64,000 nt of DNA from Harryflintia acetispora. Lineage in GTDB: Bacteria > Bacillota > Clostridia > Oscillospirales > Ruminococcaceae. The position numbers and the translations under genes were made by a program. Below the pieces are notes generated by a model. The model did no database searches. It was not told the DNA's origin and was given only the letters and a program-made list of their open reading frames with translations. Numbering within the stretch: position 1 is the first letter of the stretch; every line of letters starts with the position of its first letter. Positions 45,592 to 53,673 of this stretch are shown here, in pieces. The stretch lies in NCBI GenBank assembly GCA_004340125.1, contig SLUK01000003.1, positions 1 through 64,000 on the forward strand. The letters run 5' to 3'.

Positions 45592-45910
45592 AAATCGAGA
45601 ATAGTCAGGAGATGAAAAGGTGCGCAAGTAATTCTTGCTGAAAACTGGACATGGGCCGCGGCCGGGAGGAGTTCCGGCTTTGGTGGTGTTATGTCCCAAC
45701 GCAAGAATAGCGCACGCCCCTTTTCCATCATCCGATGTGTGAAAAGCGGCTTTGGCCCATTGCGGGCTGAAGCTGTTTTTGTATTTGCAAGCTGCAAGCC
45801 GCGGGGAGTTGTGTGCTTTTCTTGAAGGATTTTAATACTTTGAGAGGGGCGCCGCAGCAACCTGCAACTTGTAGATAAAAAAGCGCGCCCCTTAGAAGGG
45901 GGAACCACAC
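45592..45910 (+). promoter_or_regulatory. Long folded leader (putative translational attenuator) of the ABC-F gene
   Basis: Three helical domains can be drawn. Domain 1: 611-619 with 720-729, 620-625 with 710-715, 631-638 with 701-708, 647-652 with 691-696 and 661-665 with 674-678 (all +45000). Domain 2: 741-746 with 816-821 and 746-752 with 796-802. Domain 3: GGGGCGC 846-852 with GCGCCCC 885-891, or instead CCCCTT 888-893 with AAGGGG 896-901. The last pairing hides the ribosome site of the ABC-F gene; the two pairings exclude each other. Short reading frames exist: GTG 45620-45631 (MRK) 8 nt after AGGAG, and TTG 45680-45742 (20 codons) 8 nt after GGGAGGAG. Antibiotic-stalled ribosomes could switch the fold. 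This is inference. Confidence 0.6.
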
Positions 45911-47494
45911 ATGTCGTTGATACAAATTCAAAACCTTACCTTCCAATATGACACCAGCCATGAAAACATCTTTGAGGACGTATCCCTCTCGCTGGACACC
46001 GACTGGCGGCTCGGCTTTGTCGGGCGCAACGGGAGGGGGAAGACCACCTTCCTAAACCTCCTGCTCGGGCGGTACCGCTACAGTGGGAGCATCCAGGCGA
46101 GCGTTTCGTTCGACTACTTTCCCTTCCCAATAGAGGACGAAAGCATGATCGCCCTGCGGGTGCTCAAAGAAGCCGTCGCCCCGTTTGAGCGCTGGGAGCG
46201 TGAGATGGAGGAGGCCCTGGAGCAGGGGGACATCGACCGTTACGGCCAGCTGCAGGAGCGTTACCTCGCGCAGGACGGTTACCAGATCGAGGAGCTGCTC
46301 GCGCGCGAGGTCTCCCGCCTGTCGGTGGACCCTGAGGTGCTGGAAAGGCCCTTTTGTACCCTCAGCGGCGGGGAGCGCACCAAATGCTGCCTGGCCGCGC
46401 TCTTCCTCAAAAAGGAGCGCTTCCTGCTCATCGACGAGCCGACCAACCACCTCGACAGCGAAGGCCGGCGGGTGGTGGCAAACTACCTCTCCGGGAAACG
46501 GGGGTTTATCCTCGTTTCCCATGACCGCGCGCTGCTCGACGGGGCGGTGGACCATATCCTCTCGCTCAACAGGCGGTCGATCGAGCTGCAGCGGGGGAAT
46601 TACCAGAGCTTCCGGGAGAACCGCCGCCGCCAGGACGAGTACGAGCTTGCGCGCGACGAGGCGCTGCGCCGGGAGATCGACCGCCTGTCGGCCGCCGCCA
46701 AGGGAACCGCCTCCTGGTCGAACGCCTTGGAAAAGACGAAGTATGGCCATTACAACTCCGGCTTAAAGGTGGACCGGGGCTATATCGGCCACAAGTCGGC
46801 CAAGATGATGAAGCGCGCCAAGGTCATCGAGGCGCGCCAGCAGCGCCAGATCGAGGAGAAGGAATCCCTGCTCCAGGACCTCGAAGAGAGTGAGGAGCTG
46901 GCGCTCAGCCCCCTGCGCTACCCCTCCCAGCGGCTGCTCGAGGCGCGGGAGCTCTCGGTCGGCTACGGCTCACAGCCGCTCTTTACAGGGCTTAATTTCA
47001 CCCTCGGGCGGGGGGAGCGGATTGCGCTGTGCGGGCGCAACGGCTGCGGAAAATCGAGCGTGCTGCGCCTCCTGCTCGGCGAGGCGGTGCCCCACACCGG
47101 GGCATTACAGCCCGGCAGCGGGCTCGTCGTCTCCTATGTGCCGCAGGACACCTCCTTTTTGCGCGGCAGCCTGCGCGGATACGCGCGGGACGAGGGGGTG
47201 GACGAGAGCCTCTTTCTGGCCATCCTGCGAAAGCTGGGGTTCTCGCGCACCCAGTTCCAAAAGGAGCTCTCCTGCTACAGCGAGGGACAGAAAAAGAAGG
47301 TGCTCCTCGCGCGCAGCCTCTGCCAGCGGGCGCACCTCTACGTCTGGGACGAACCGCTCAACTACCTCGACATCCCCTCGCGCGAGCAGATCGAGGAGCT
47401 GCTCGGGCGGTACCAGCCCGCCATGCTGCTGGTGGAGCACGATGAGCGTTTTCTGGAGAACATCGGCGCGCGGCGGGTGCCGGTGGGGGAGTAG
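45911..47494 (+). CDS. ARE-type ABC-F ribosomal protection protein (Lsa-like)
   Basis: A 527-aa soluble protein of two ATPase domains and no membrane part. Walker A GRNGRGKT at 39-46 and GRNGCGKSS near 375; first signature LSGGERTKC; Walker B LLIDEPTNHLDS and VWDEPLNYLDI; second signature degenerate (YSEGQKKK). WDEPLNYLD and SEGQKKK are typical of the antibiotic-resistance ABC-F branch (Lsa/Vga/Msr), which pushes drugs such as lincosamides, pleuromutilins or streptogramin A off the ribosome. The drug range cannot be read from sequence. ATG 45911 follows AAGGGGG by 8 nt. A strong promoter and a long folded leader suggest drug-induced expression. Confidence 0.85.
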   Translation: MSLIQIQNLTFQYDTSHENIFEDVSLSLDTDWRLGFVGRNGRGKTTFLNLLLGRYRYSGSIQASVSFDYFPFPIEDESMIALRVLKEAVAPFERWEREMEEALEQGDIDRYGQLQERYLAQDGYQIEELLAREVSRLSVDPEVLERPFCTLSGGERTKCCLAALFLKKERFLLIDEPTNHLDSEGRRVVANYLSGKRGFILVSHDRALLDGAVDHILSLNRRSIELQRGNYQSFRENRRRQDEYELARDEALRREIDRLSAAAKGTASWSNALEKTKYGHYNSGLKVDRGYIGHKSAKMMKRAKVIEARQQRQIEEKESLLQDLEESEELALSPLRYPSQRLLEARELSVGYGSQPLFTGLNFTLGRGERIALCGRNGCGKSSVLRLLLGEAVPHTGALQPGSGLVVSYVPQDTSFLRGSLRGYARDEGVDESLFLAILRKLGFSRTQFQKELSCYSEGQKKKVLLARSLCQRAHLYVWDEPLNYLDIPSREQIEELLGRYQPAMLLVEHDERFLENIGARRVPVGE

Positions 47495-47511
47495 GGAAAA
47501 TTTTCGGCCCC

Positions 47512-47540
47512 TTGCGAAGGCGGGGGGATGGTGGTATACT
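47512..47540 (+). promoter_or_regulatory. Sigma-A promoter of the Cdd1-GNAT gene
   Basis: TTGCGA at 47512-47517, 17-bp spacer, TATACT at 47535-47540. Confidence 0.65.
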
Positions 47541-47648
47541 GGCAGGGCCGGGGCAACCCCGGAATCTGATTCGTTTCGACACCCAGGAGGGAACGGCGTA
47601 AGAGTTCCATTCACGCTCAAAATCGCCTACGGCGACAAGGAGGTTCAT

Positions 47649-48407
47649 ATGAAGACCGAATTGAGAAGGATACCCGGCGTGGGGGAGAAGACCGAGGAGG
47701 ACCTGATCGCGCTGGGCTACACGACCATCGCCTCGCTGAGAGGGCAGGACCCGGAGGACATCTATGCGCGCGACTGCCTGCGCAGGGGATGCCCGATCGA
47801 CCGCTGCCAGCTCTACGTCTATCGCTGCGCGGTTTATTTTGCGGAGCATGAAAACCCCGACCCTGAGAAGCTAAACTGGTGGTACTGGAAGGATAAGCCC
47901 CTGCGCGAGGAAATATCCATCCTGCCCGCCGTGCAGAAGAGCCAGATACAGGAGCTGTGCCAGGTGGCCGACGAGGTGTGGCACGAGCACTACGCGGGGA
48001 TTCTAAGCGAAGGCCAGATCGACTACATGGTCGAAAAGTTTCAGTCCCCTGAGGCGGTGCGCCGGCAGATGAAGGAGGAGGGCTACCAATACTTCCTCCT
48101 GCGCCTCGGCGAGGAGACCGCGGGCTATTGCGGGATCAAGGTGGAGGAGGACCGGCTCTTTTTAAGTAAGCTCTATCTGCGCCAAAGCTGCCGGGGCCAC
48201 GGGATCGCCCGCAAGGTGATGGAATTTTTAGAGGATATGTGCCGGCGCAATTTACTGCGGGCCATCTGGCTGACGGTGAACAAATACAATTCCGGCTCGA
48301 TCGCCGCCTATGAAAAGATGGGCTTTCACAAGGCCTATACCCAGACCACCGACATCGGGAGCGGCTATGTGATGGACGACTATATTATGGAAAAGCCGAT
48401 CGATTGA
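47649..48407 (+). CDS. Fusion of Cdd1-type helix-hairpin-helix domain and GNAT acetyltransferase
   Basis: A 252-aa two-domain protein. Residues 1-75 match the Cdd1/pathogenicity-locus helix-hairpin-helix family (LRRIPGVGEKTEEDLIALGY, DPEDIYARDCLRRG, CQLYVYRCAVYFAE), which occurs as a stand-alone small protein. Residues 95-252 are a GNAT domain with KLYLRQSCRGHGIARKVMEF (acetyl-CoA loop) and VNKYNSGSIAAYEKMGF. AAGGAGG 5-6 nt before ATG 47649 supports the start in front of the helix-hairpin-helix part, so the fusion is real. The first domain could bind nucleic acid or a partner; target unknown. Confidence 0.8.
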   Translation: MKTELRRIPGVGEKTEEDLIALGYTTIASLRGQDPEDIYARDCLRRGCPIDRCQLYVYRCAVYFAEHENPDPEKLNWWYWKDKPLREEISILPAVQKSQIQELCQVADEVWHEHYAGILSEGQIDYMVEKFQSPEAVRRQMKEEGYQYFLLRLGEETAGYCGIKVEEDRLFLSKLYLRQSCRGHGIARKVMEFLEDMCRRNLLRAIWLTVNKYNSGSIAAYEKMGFHKAYTQTTDIGSGYVMDDYIMEKPID

Positions 48408-48411
48408 TCAA

Positions 48412-48445
48412 AAAAACACCCCCTCCATTTGGAGAGGGTGTTTTT
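48412..48445. terminator. Bidirectional terminator after the Cdd1-GNAT gene
   Basis: 15-bp stem with one mismatch (48412-48426 with 48431-48445), AAAAA left and TTTTT right. Confidence 0.88.
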
Positions 48446-48459
48446 GGATTGTTGCAGAG

Positions 48460-49341
48460 CTAGAACAACGAAAGCTGGGAGTTCCCATACCCCGCCTTGT
48501 AGGCGCGCACGATGTCGCTCATGCGGTAGAGCAGCCCGCGCGCCTCGCATTCTTCGCTGAACGCCCGCCAGAGCTGGCGGAAGTTTGGCGTGCGGCACTC
48601 GTAGCGCTCGCGAAAGACCCGCTCATACCGCGCGCGCAGGCCGGGGAAGCGCAAGTCCAGCTGGCGGTAGAAGTGCTGTCGCTGCCGGTCGCGCAGGGTC
48701 ACGCCGAAGGCGGGGTAGACAAAGCGCGCGCCGCTCTCCTGCGCCAGGCGCACCAGAGCGCGCACGTTCTCCTCGCTGTCCTCGATGAAGGGGAGCACCG
48801 GCATGAGCAGTACCCCGCAAAAGAGCCCCTCCGAGGCGAGCGCGGCGAGGGCCTGCAGCCGCTCGCTCGTGGGGGCGACGTTCGGCTCGACCTTGCGGCA
48901 GAGCGCGTCGTCGGCCGCGGTGGCGGTCATTTTGATGAGCACCGGCGAGTGGCTGCGGATGTCCAGCAGCACGTCCCGGTCCCGCAGGATCAGCGGACTC
49001 TTGGTGGCGATCCCCACCCCGAAGCCGAAGGCGTCGCACAATTCGAGCGCGTGGCGGGTCAGCTCGAGCTCGCGCTCAAAGGGGTTATACGGGTCGCTCA
49101 TCGAGCCGGTGCCGACCACCCCGGTTTTTACCTTGCGGCGCAGGTCGTCCCGGATGATCTGCAATGCGTTCTCCTTGACCTTCACCGTGTCGAAGTCGTC
49201 GTTGTGATAGCATTCGCTGCGGCTGTCGCAATAGATGCACCCGTGGCAGCAGCCGCGGTAGATGTTCATGTTGTAATCCAGCCCGAACCAGCTGGTGTCC
49301 TTTGTGCGGGTCACAATGGTCTTGGCGGGGATGGTCTGCAT
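48460..49341 (-). CDS. Radical SAM protein of the SPL-like/PA0069 group
   Basis: A 293-aa radical SAM protein with the cluster motif CCHGCIYCD (near 30) preceded by YNMNIYRGC, and VVGTGSMSDPYNPFE, as in the SplB-like but photolyase-unrelated group of small radical SAM proteins. Substrate unknown. Start at 49341 (MQTIPAKTIV) with GGGAGGA upstream. Divergent from the hydrogenase-maturation genes, which may be coincidence. Confidence 0.83.
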   Translation of the reverse strand: MQTIPAKTIVTRTKDTSWFGLDYNMNIYRGCCHGCIYCDSRSECYHNDDFDTVKVKENALQIIRDDLRRKVKTGVVGTGSMSDPYNPFERELELTRHALELCDAFGFGVGIATKSPLILRDRDVLLDIRSHSPVLIKMTATAADDALCRKVEPNVAPTSERLQALAALASEGLFCGVLLMPVLPFIEDSEENVRALVRLAQESGARFVYPAFGVTLRDRQRQHFYRQLDLRFPGLRARYERVFRERYECRTPNFRQLWRAFSEECEARGLLYRMSDIVRAYKAGYGNSQLSLF

Positions 49342-49445
49342 GCTGCGTCCTCCCTTTTGGCGTCTGCGTTCCGGTTCCCAGTATACCACATGGGAACCAG
49401 CCTCGAACAGACAAAAAAGAAGGAATATTTTCTCTCAAAAAGCAA

Positions 49446-49474
49446 TTGACAGTGAAATAACAAAGGAGTATGAT
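49446..49474 (+). promoter_or_regulatory. Sigma-A promoter of the hydrogenase-maturation operon
   Basis: TTGACA at 49446-49451, 17-bp spacer, TATGAT at 49469-49474. Confidence 0.88.
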
Positions 49475-49480
49475 GAAACC

Positions 49481-49669
49481 ACAGGCTTCTGAGTTCTTAA
49501 GGCGTTGCCGCCTGAGATAAAGAGGACGTGAACATGGCTTATCCGGCGAGGGGCGAAGTCCGTCGCTGTGGGCTCGTATATCCGTCGAACTTTAGGGAGC
49601 GGATATGCGGGCTTTTTGTATGCCGACCGTTTTCGGGGCCTGCACAATCAAAGAGGGAGGAGACGCAGC
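49481..49669 (+). promoter_or_regulatory. Leader with conditional terminator upstream of the TM1266-like gene and hydE-hydG-hydF
   Basis: About 190 nt from transcription start to the first gene. A strong terminator (49572-49584 with 49600-49612, 13 bp with two G-T pairs, then five T) sits 53 nt before the start codon. The hexamer TATCCG occurs at 49540-49545 and again inside the terminator's left arm (49579-49584); the first copy can pair with CGGATA (49600-49605) instead and open the terminator. Upstream, AGGCG/CGCCT (49500-49513) and GGAC/GTCC (49524-49527, 49558-49561) can form helices. I do not recognise the aptamer; it is not TPP, cobalamin, SAM or Moco by motif. Confidence 0.6.
49572..49617 (+). 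terminator. Intrinsic terminator inside the hydrogenase-operon leader
   Basis: 13-bp stem (49572-49584 with 49600-49612) and TTTTT at 49613-49617, upstream of the first gene of the operon, so it must be bypassed for expression. Confidence 0.8.
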
Positions 49670-49927
49670 ATGCAAACAAAGATCGCGCTCATCGGGATTA
49701 TCGTGGAGGAGCCCGGGAGCGTGGAGAAGACCAACAACCTGTTGCACGAATACTCGCGGTACATCGTCGGCCGGATGGGGCTGCCTTACCGGGAGAAGGG
49801 GATCAGCATTATCTCCATCGTGCTCGACGCACCCCAAAGCGAGCTGAGCGCGCTGGCGGGCCGGCTCGGACAGATCGGGGGGATCAGTGTCAAGACCATG
49901 ACCGCCAAGACTGCAAACCTGGAGTGA
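49670..49927 (+). CDS. TM1266-family iron-only hydrogenase system regulator
   Basis: An 85-aa small ACT/NikR-C-like protein (MQTKIALIGIIVEEPG, YIVGRMGLPYREKGISIISIVLD, GGISVKTMTAK) of the TM1266 group, found next to hydEFG in many anaerobes and called a putative regulator. GGGAGGAG precedes ATG 49670. First gene of the operon; hydE starts 5 bp later. Confidence 0.88.
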   Translation: MQTKIALIGIIVEEPGSVEKTNNLLHEYSRYIVGRMGLPYREKGISIISIVLDAPQSELSALAGRLGQIGGISVKTMTAKTANLE

Positions 49928-49932
49928 CATGA

Positions 49933-50940
49933 GTGGAAGCGAAGATCACGATCGATCGGATGGCAAGGGGCTATCTGCCGATGACCGAGGAGCTCGAGCA
50001 GGTCCTCGCGATGAAGGACGACACCTATCTGCTGCATACGGCGGACGAGGTGCGCCAAAAGGCGGTGGGGGACACGGTCCATATCCGCGGGATACTGGAG
50101 TTTTCCAACCATTGCCGCTGCGGCTGCTTTTACTGCGGGCTGCGCGCGCAAAACGACAAGCTCCCCCGCTACCGCATGGAGCCCGGTGAGATCATCGAAA
50201 CGGCGAAGGCGGCAAGCGAGGCGGGCTACCGCACTGTGGTGCTCCAGTCCGGGGAGGACATGTGGTACACAAAAGAGAAGCTGTGCTCGGTCATCGAGGG
50301 GATCCGCCGGGAATGCGGGGGGATGGCCATCACGCTGAGCGTGGGCGAGCGCCCGTTTGAGGAGCTGCGCGCCTTTCGCGAGGCGGGGGCTGACCGTTAC
50401 CTCATCAAGCACGAGTGCAGCGACGCGCGCATGTATGGCAGGATCTGCGACGGGAAGGCGCTGGTGAACCGGATCGGCTGCCAGCGCAACCTAAAGAAGC
50501 TCGGCTACGAGCTGGGCGGGGGCTTCATGGTGGGGCTGCCGGGCCAGCGGGCCAGGGTGGTGGCGAACGATCTGCTCATGCTGCGCCGGCTCGGCTGCGA
50601 CATGGCCGGGATCGGCCCGTTCATCCCCCATCCCGACACGCCGTTCGGCGGTTATCAGCCGGGCAGCGCGCGGCTCACCCTGCGTGCGGTGGCCCTCGCG
50701 CGGCTGCTGCTGCCAAAATCGAACCTCCCGGCGACCACCTCGCTGGGCGTGCTCGACAAAAACGGGCGGGACGCGGTCTTCTCGGGCGGGGCGAACGTCA
50801 TCATGCGCAAGGTAACGCCCTGGGCTTACCGCCGGCAGTATGAAATTTATCCCACCGACTTCGGTGAGGAGACAGATCTGGCCACCGCCCGGCGCGAGCT
50901 GGAGGAGTATATCCGATCGATCGGGAAGGTTCCGCTTTGA
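49933..50940 (+). CDS. hydE: [FeFe]-hydrogenase maturation radical SAM protein HydE
   Basis: Makes part of the diiron subcluster of the H-cluster. The 335-aa TIM-barrel radical SAM protein has CRCGCFYCGLRAQN near 57 (CxxxCxxC) and the biotin-synthase-like motifs LGGGFMVGLPGQ and ANVIMRKVTP. GTG start at 49933, about 6 nt after GGAGTGA. Confidence 0.93.
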   Translation: MEAKITIDRMARGYLPMTEELEQVLAMKDDTYLLHTADEVRQKAVGDTVHIRGILEFSNHCRCGCFYCGLRAQNDKLPRYRMEPGEIIETAKAASEAGYRTVVLQSGEDMWYTKEKLCSVIEGIRRECGGMAITLSVGERPFEELRAFREAGADRYLIKHECSDARMYGRICDGKALVNRIGCQRNLKKLGYELGGGFMVGLPGQRARVVANDLLMLRRLGCDMAGIGPFIPHPDTPFGGYQPGSARLTLRAVALARLLLPKSNLPATTSLGVLDKNGRDAVFSGGANVIMRKVTPWAYRRQYEIYPTDFGEETDLATARRELEEYIRSIGKVPL

Positions 50941-50969
50941 CTCCGACTTAAAAGAAGGAGACAGGAATT

Positions 50970-52388
50970 ATGTATAACCCGAAATCAATGAACGCTGTGG
51001 ATTTCATCGACGATAGTGAAATCCTCGAAACCCTGGAGTATGCCGAAGCGCATAAGCACGACCGGGCGCTGATCGATTCGCTGCTCGAGCGCGCGCGCGA
51101 CTGCAAGGGGCTTTCCCACCGCGAGGCGGCGGTGCTGCTCGCGTGCGACCTGCCCGACGAGGAGGAGAAGATGCACGCCCTGGCCCAGGAGATCAAGGAC
51201 CGCTTTTACGGGAACCGGATCGTCCTGTTCGCCCCGCTCTACCTTTCCAATTACTGCGTCAACGGCTGCGTCTACTGCCCGTATCATTATAAAAACAAGA
51301 ACATCCGGCGCAAGAAGCTCACCCAGGAGGAGATCCGCCAGGAGGTCGTTGCGCTGCAGGACATGGGCCATAAGCGCCTGGCGCTCGAAACCGGCGAGGA
51401 CCCCCAGAACTGCCCGATCGAATATGTGCTCGAGAGCATTGACACCATCTATTCGATCAAGCACAAGAACGGGGCCATCCGCCGGGTGAACGTCAACATC
51501 GCGGCGACCACGGTGGAGAACTACCACCGCCTCAAGGAGGCCGGGATTGGCACCTACATCCTGTTCCAGGAGACCTATAACAAAAAGAGCTACGAGCTGC
51601 TCCATCCCACCGGCCCCAAGAGCAACTACGCCTACCACACCGAGGCGATGGACCGGGCCATGCAGGGCGGGATCGACGACGTGGGCTGCGGGGTGCTCTT
51701 TGGTCTCAACCTCTACCGCTACGACTTCGTCGGATTGCTCATGCACGCCGAGCACCTCGAGGCGGTGCACGGGGTCGGTCCGCACACCATCAGCGTGCCG
51801 CGCATCCGACCGGCGGACGACGTGGACCCCGGCGACTTCTCGGACGCCATCTCGGACGAAACCTTCCAGAAGATCGTGGCGGTGCTGCGCATAGCGGTGC
51901 CCTATACGGGGCTGATCATCTCCACGCGCGAGTCGCAGAAGACCCGCGAGAAGGTGCTGCACCTGGGGGTCAGCCAGATCAGTGGCGGCAGCCGCACCAG
52001 CGTGGGCGGCTACGTCACGCCGGAGGAAGAGGAGGAGAATTCGGCCCAGTTCGACCTGGCCGACACCCGCACCCTCGATCAGGTGGTGAACTGGCTGCTC
52101 GGCATGGGGTATATCCCCTCGTTCTGCACCGCCTGCTACCGGCTCGGGCGCACGGGGGACCGCTTCATGTCCCTGGTCAAGTCCGGCCAGATCGCCAACT
52201 GCTGCCAGCCCAACGCCCTGATGACCCTCAAGGAATACCTCACCGACTACGCCAGCGACGACACCCGCCAAAAGGGCGAGGCGTTGATCCTGCGGGAGCT
52301 CGGAAAAATTCCCAACGAGAAGGTGCGCCAAAAAGCAATCGAAAACCTCGGGCTGATCGCGCACGGGCAGCGGGACTTCCGCTTTTAG
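50970..52388 (+). CDS. hydG: [FeFe]-hydrogenase maturation radical SAM protein HydG
   Basis: Cleaves tyrosine to give the CO and cyanide ligands of the H-cluster. The 472-aa protein has the radical SAM motif CVNGCVYCPY near residue 96 and the C-terminal auxiliary cluster ligands in FCTACYRLGRTG (CxxC) and IANCCQPNA. AAGGAGA before ATG 50970. Between hydE (29 bp gap) and hydF (11 bp gap). Confidence 0.95.
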   Translation: MYNPKSMNAVDFIDDSEILETLEYAEAHKHDRALIDSLLERARDCKGLSHREAAVLLACDLPDEEEKMHALAQEIKDRFYGNRIVLFAPLYLSNYCVNGCVYCPYHYKNKNIRRKKLTQEEIRQEVVALQDMGHKRLALETGEDPQNCPIEYVLESIDTIYSIKHKNGAIRRVNVNIAATTVENYHRLKEAGIGTYILFQETYNKKSYELLHPTGPKSNYAYHTEAMDRAMQGGIDDVGCGVLFGLNLYRYDFVGLLMHAEHLEAVHGVGPHTISVPRIRPADDVDPGDFSDAISDETFQKIVAVLRIAVPYTGLIISTRESQKTREKVLHLGVSQISGGSRTSVGGYVTPEEEEENSAQFDLADTRTLDQVVNWLLGMGYIPSFCTACYRLGRTGDRFMSLVKSGQIANCCQPNALMTLKEYLTDYASDDTRQKGEALILRELGKIPNEKVRQKAIENLGLIAHGQRDFRF

Positions 52389-52399
52389 GGGGAGACGGT

Positions 52400-53587
52400 A
52401 TGCCGGTCAATGAACTAAGTCAGACCCCCAACGCCTCGCGGCTGCACATCGCCCTGTTCGGGCGGCGCAACAGCGGCAAGAGCTCGCTGGTAAACGCCTT
52501 GTGCGGGCAGCAGGTGGCGCTGGTGAGCGATTTTGCGGGCACCACCACCGACCCGGTGTATAAGCCGGTCGAGCTCTATCCCTTGGGCCCCTGCGTGCTG
52601 ATCGACACCGCCGGGTTCGACGATGAGGGGGAGCTCGGGCGCCTGCGGGTCGAAAAGAGCCGCCAGGTGCTCGAGCGCACCGACTTAGCACTCCTGGTGC
52701 TCACGGCGGGGCAGCAGGACCTTTCCCAGGAGGAGCAGTGGCTCGAGCTGCTGCGTGCGCACAAGAAGCCGGTGGTGGTCGCCGTCAACAAGTCCGACCT
52801 CTCCACGGAAATGCCGGCGCTCATCAAGGGCCTCCCCCACGCGCTGGTGAGCGCCAGGACGGGGGAGGGCGTCGCACTGCTCAAGGAAAAGCTGATCGAG
52901 GCCGCGCCGAAGGACTGCGAGCTGCCCTCGATCACCGGGCATCTGGTGGGGGAGGGGGACCATGTCCTGCTCATCGCCCCGCAGGACATCCAGGCGCCGA
53001 AGGGGCGGCTGATCCTCCCGCAGGTGCAGACCATCCGGGACCTTTTGGACCTGCGCGCCTGCGTCTCGGTGGCGACCACCGACAAGCTGGCACAGGCCCT
53101 CTCGCTCTACCGGGAGCCGCCCGCGCTGATCATCACCGATTCCCAGGCCTTCGGGGAGGTCTATCCCCTCTGCCCGAAGGGGACCCGGCTCACCTCCTTC
53201 TCGGTGCTGATGGCGCGCTATAAGGGGGACATCGAGGAATATGTGCGGGGCGCCGCAGCGCTGGACACCCTGTGCGAAAGCGATAAGGTGCTGATTCTGG
53301 AGGCCTGCTCCCATGAGCCGCTCGACGGGGACATCGGGCGGGTCAAGATTCCGGCGGCGCTGCGAAAGCGGGTCGGCCAGGGGCTTTCGATCGAAGTGCG
53401 CCGGGGCGCGGACATCCCGCAGGACCTGACCCCCTATGCGCTGGTGGTCCACTGTGGGGGGTGCATGTTTAACCGCGCGCACGTCCTCTCGCGGATCGCG
53501 AAATGCAAGGAGCAGGGCGTGCCGATCACCAACTATGGGATTCTGCTGGCCAAGCTCGGAGGAATCCTGGATAAGGTCGTCTATTGA
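52400..53587 (+). CDS. hydF: [FeFe]-hydrogenase maturation GTPase HydF
   Basis: Scaffold GTPase on which the diiron subcluster is finished before transfer to the hydrogenase. 395 aa: G domain with GRRNSGKSSL near 20 and DTAGFDDEGEL near 67, a dimer domain, and the [4Fe-4S] ligands ACSHEP and HCGGCM near the end. The hydrogenase structural gene (hydA) is not in this window. A terminator follows at once. Confidence 0.94.
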   Translation: MPVNELSQTPNASRLHIALFGRRNSGKSSLVNALCGQQVALVSDFAGTTTDPVYKPVELYPLGPCVLIDTAGFDDEGELGRLRVEKSRQVLERTDLALLVLTAGQQDLSQEEQWLELLRAHKKPVVVAVNKSDLSTEMPALIKGLPHALVSARTGEGVALLKEKLIEAAPKDCELPSITGHLVGEGDHVLLIAPQDIQAPKGRLILPQVQTIRDLLDLRACVSVATTDKLAQALSLYREPPALIITDSQAFGEVYPLCPKGTRLTSFSVLMARYKGDIEEYVRGAAALDTLCESDKVLILEACSHEPLDGDIGRVKIPAALRKRVGQGLSIEVRRGADIPQDLTPYALVVHCGGCMFNRAHVLSRIAKCKEQGVPITNYGILLAKLGGILDKVVY

Positions 53588-53589
53588 AG

Positions 53590-53617
53590 AGCTCCCCGCC
53601 TTTGGCGGGGAGCTTTT
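53590..53617 (+). terminator. Intrinsic terminator after hydF
   Basis: 11-bp GC-rich stem (53590-53600 with 53604-53614), TTT loop, then T-tract. Confidence 0.9.
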
Positions 53618-53644
53618 GCATGAGGCGGTTTTTTGCGCTATAAT
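53616..53644 (+). promoter_or_regulatory. Sigma-A promoter of the cca gene
   Basis: TTGCAT at 53616-53621, 17-bp spacer, TATAAT at 53639-53644, right after the hydF terminator. Confidence 0.75.
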
Positions 53645-53673
53645 AAGGAAATCAAAGGAGAGGGGGAAGCGGT

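Noticed and set aside
49500..49530. CTGAGA motif as a TPP riboswitch
   Set aside because: The second conserved TPP element (ACCTGATCTGG type) and the usual arms are absent, and downstream genes are not thiamine genes.
49534..49932. Open frame starting MAYPARGEV in the hydrogenase leader with AGAGGA upstream
   Set aside because: It runs out of frame through the TM1266-like gene and includes the terminator hairpin; a short leader peptide remains possible but a real protein is not.
53590..53614. Hairpin after hydF as a possible small RNA
   Set aside because: Plain intrinsic terminator with short loop and T-tract at the end of the operon.
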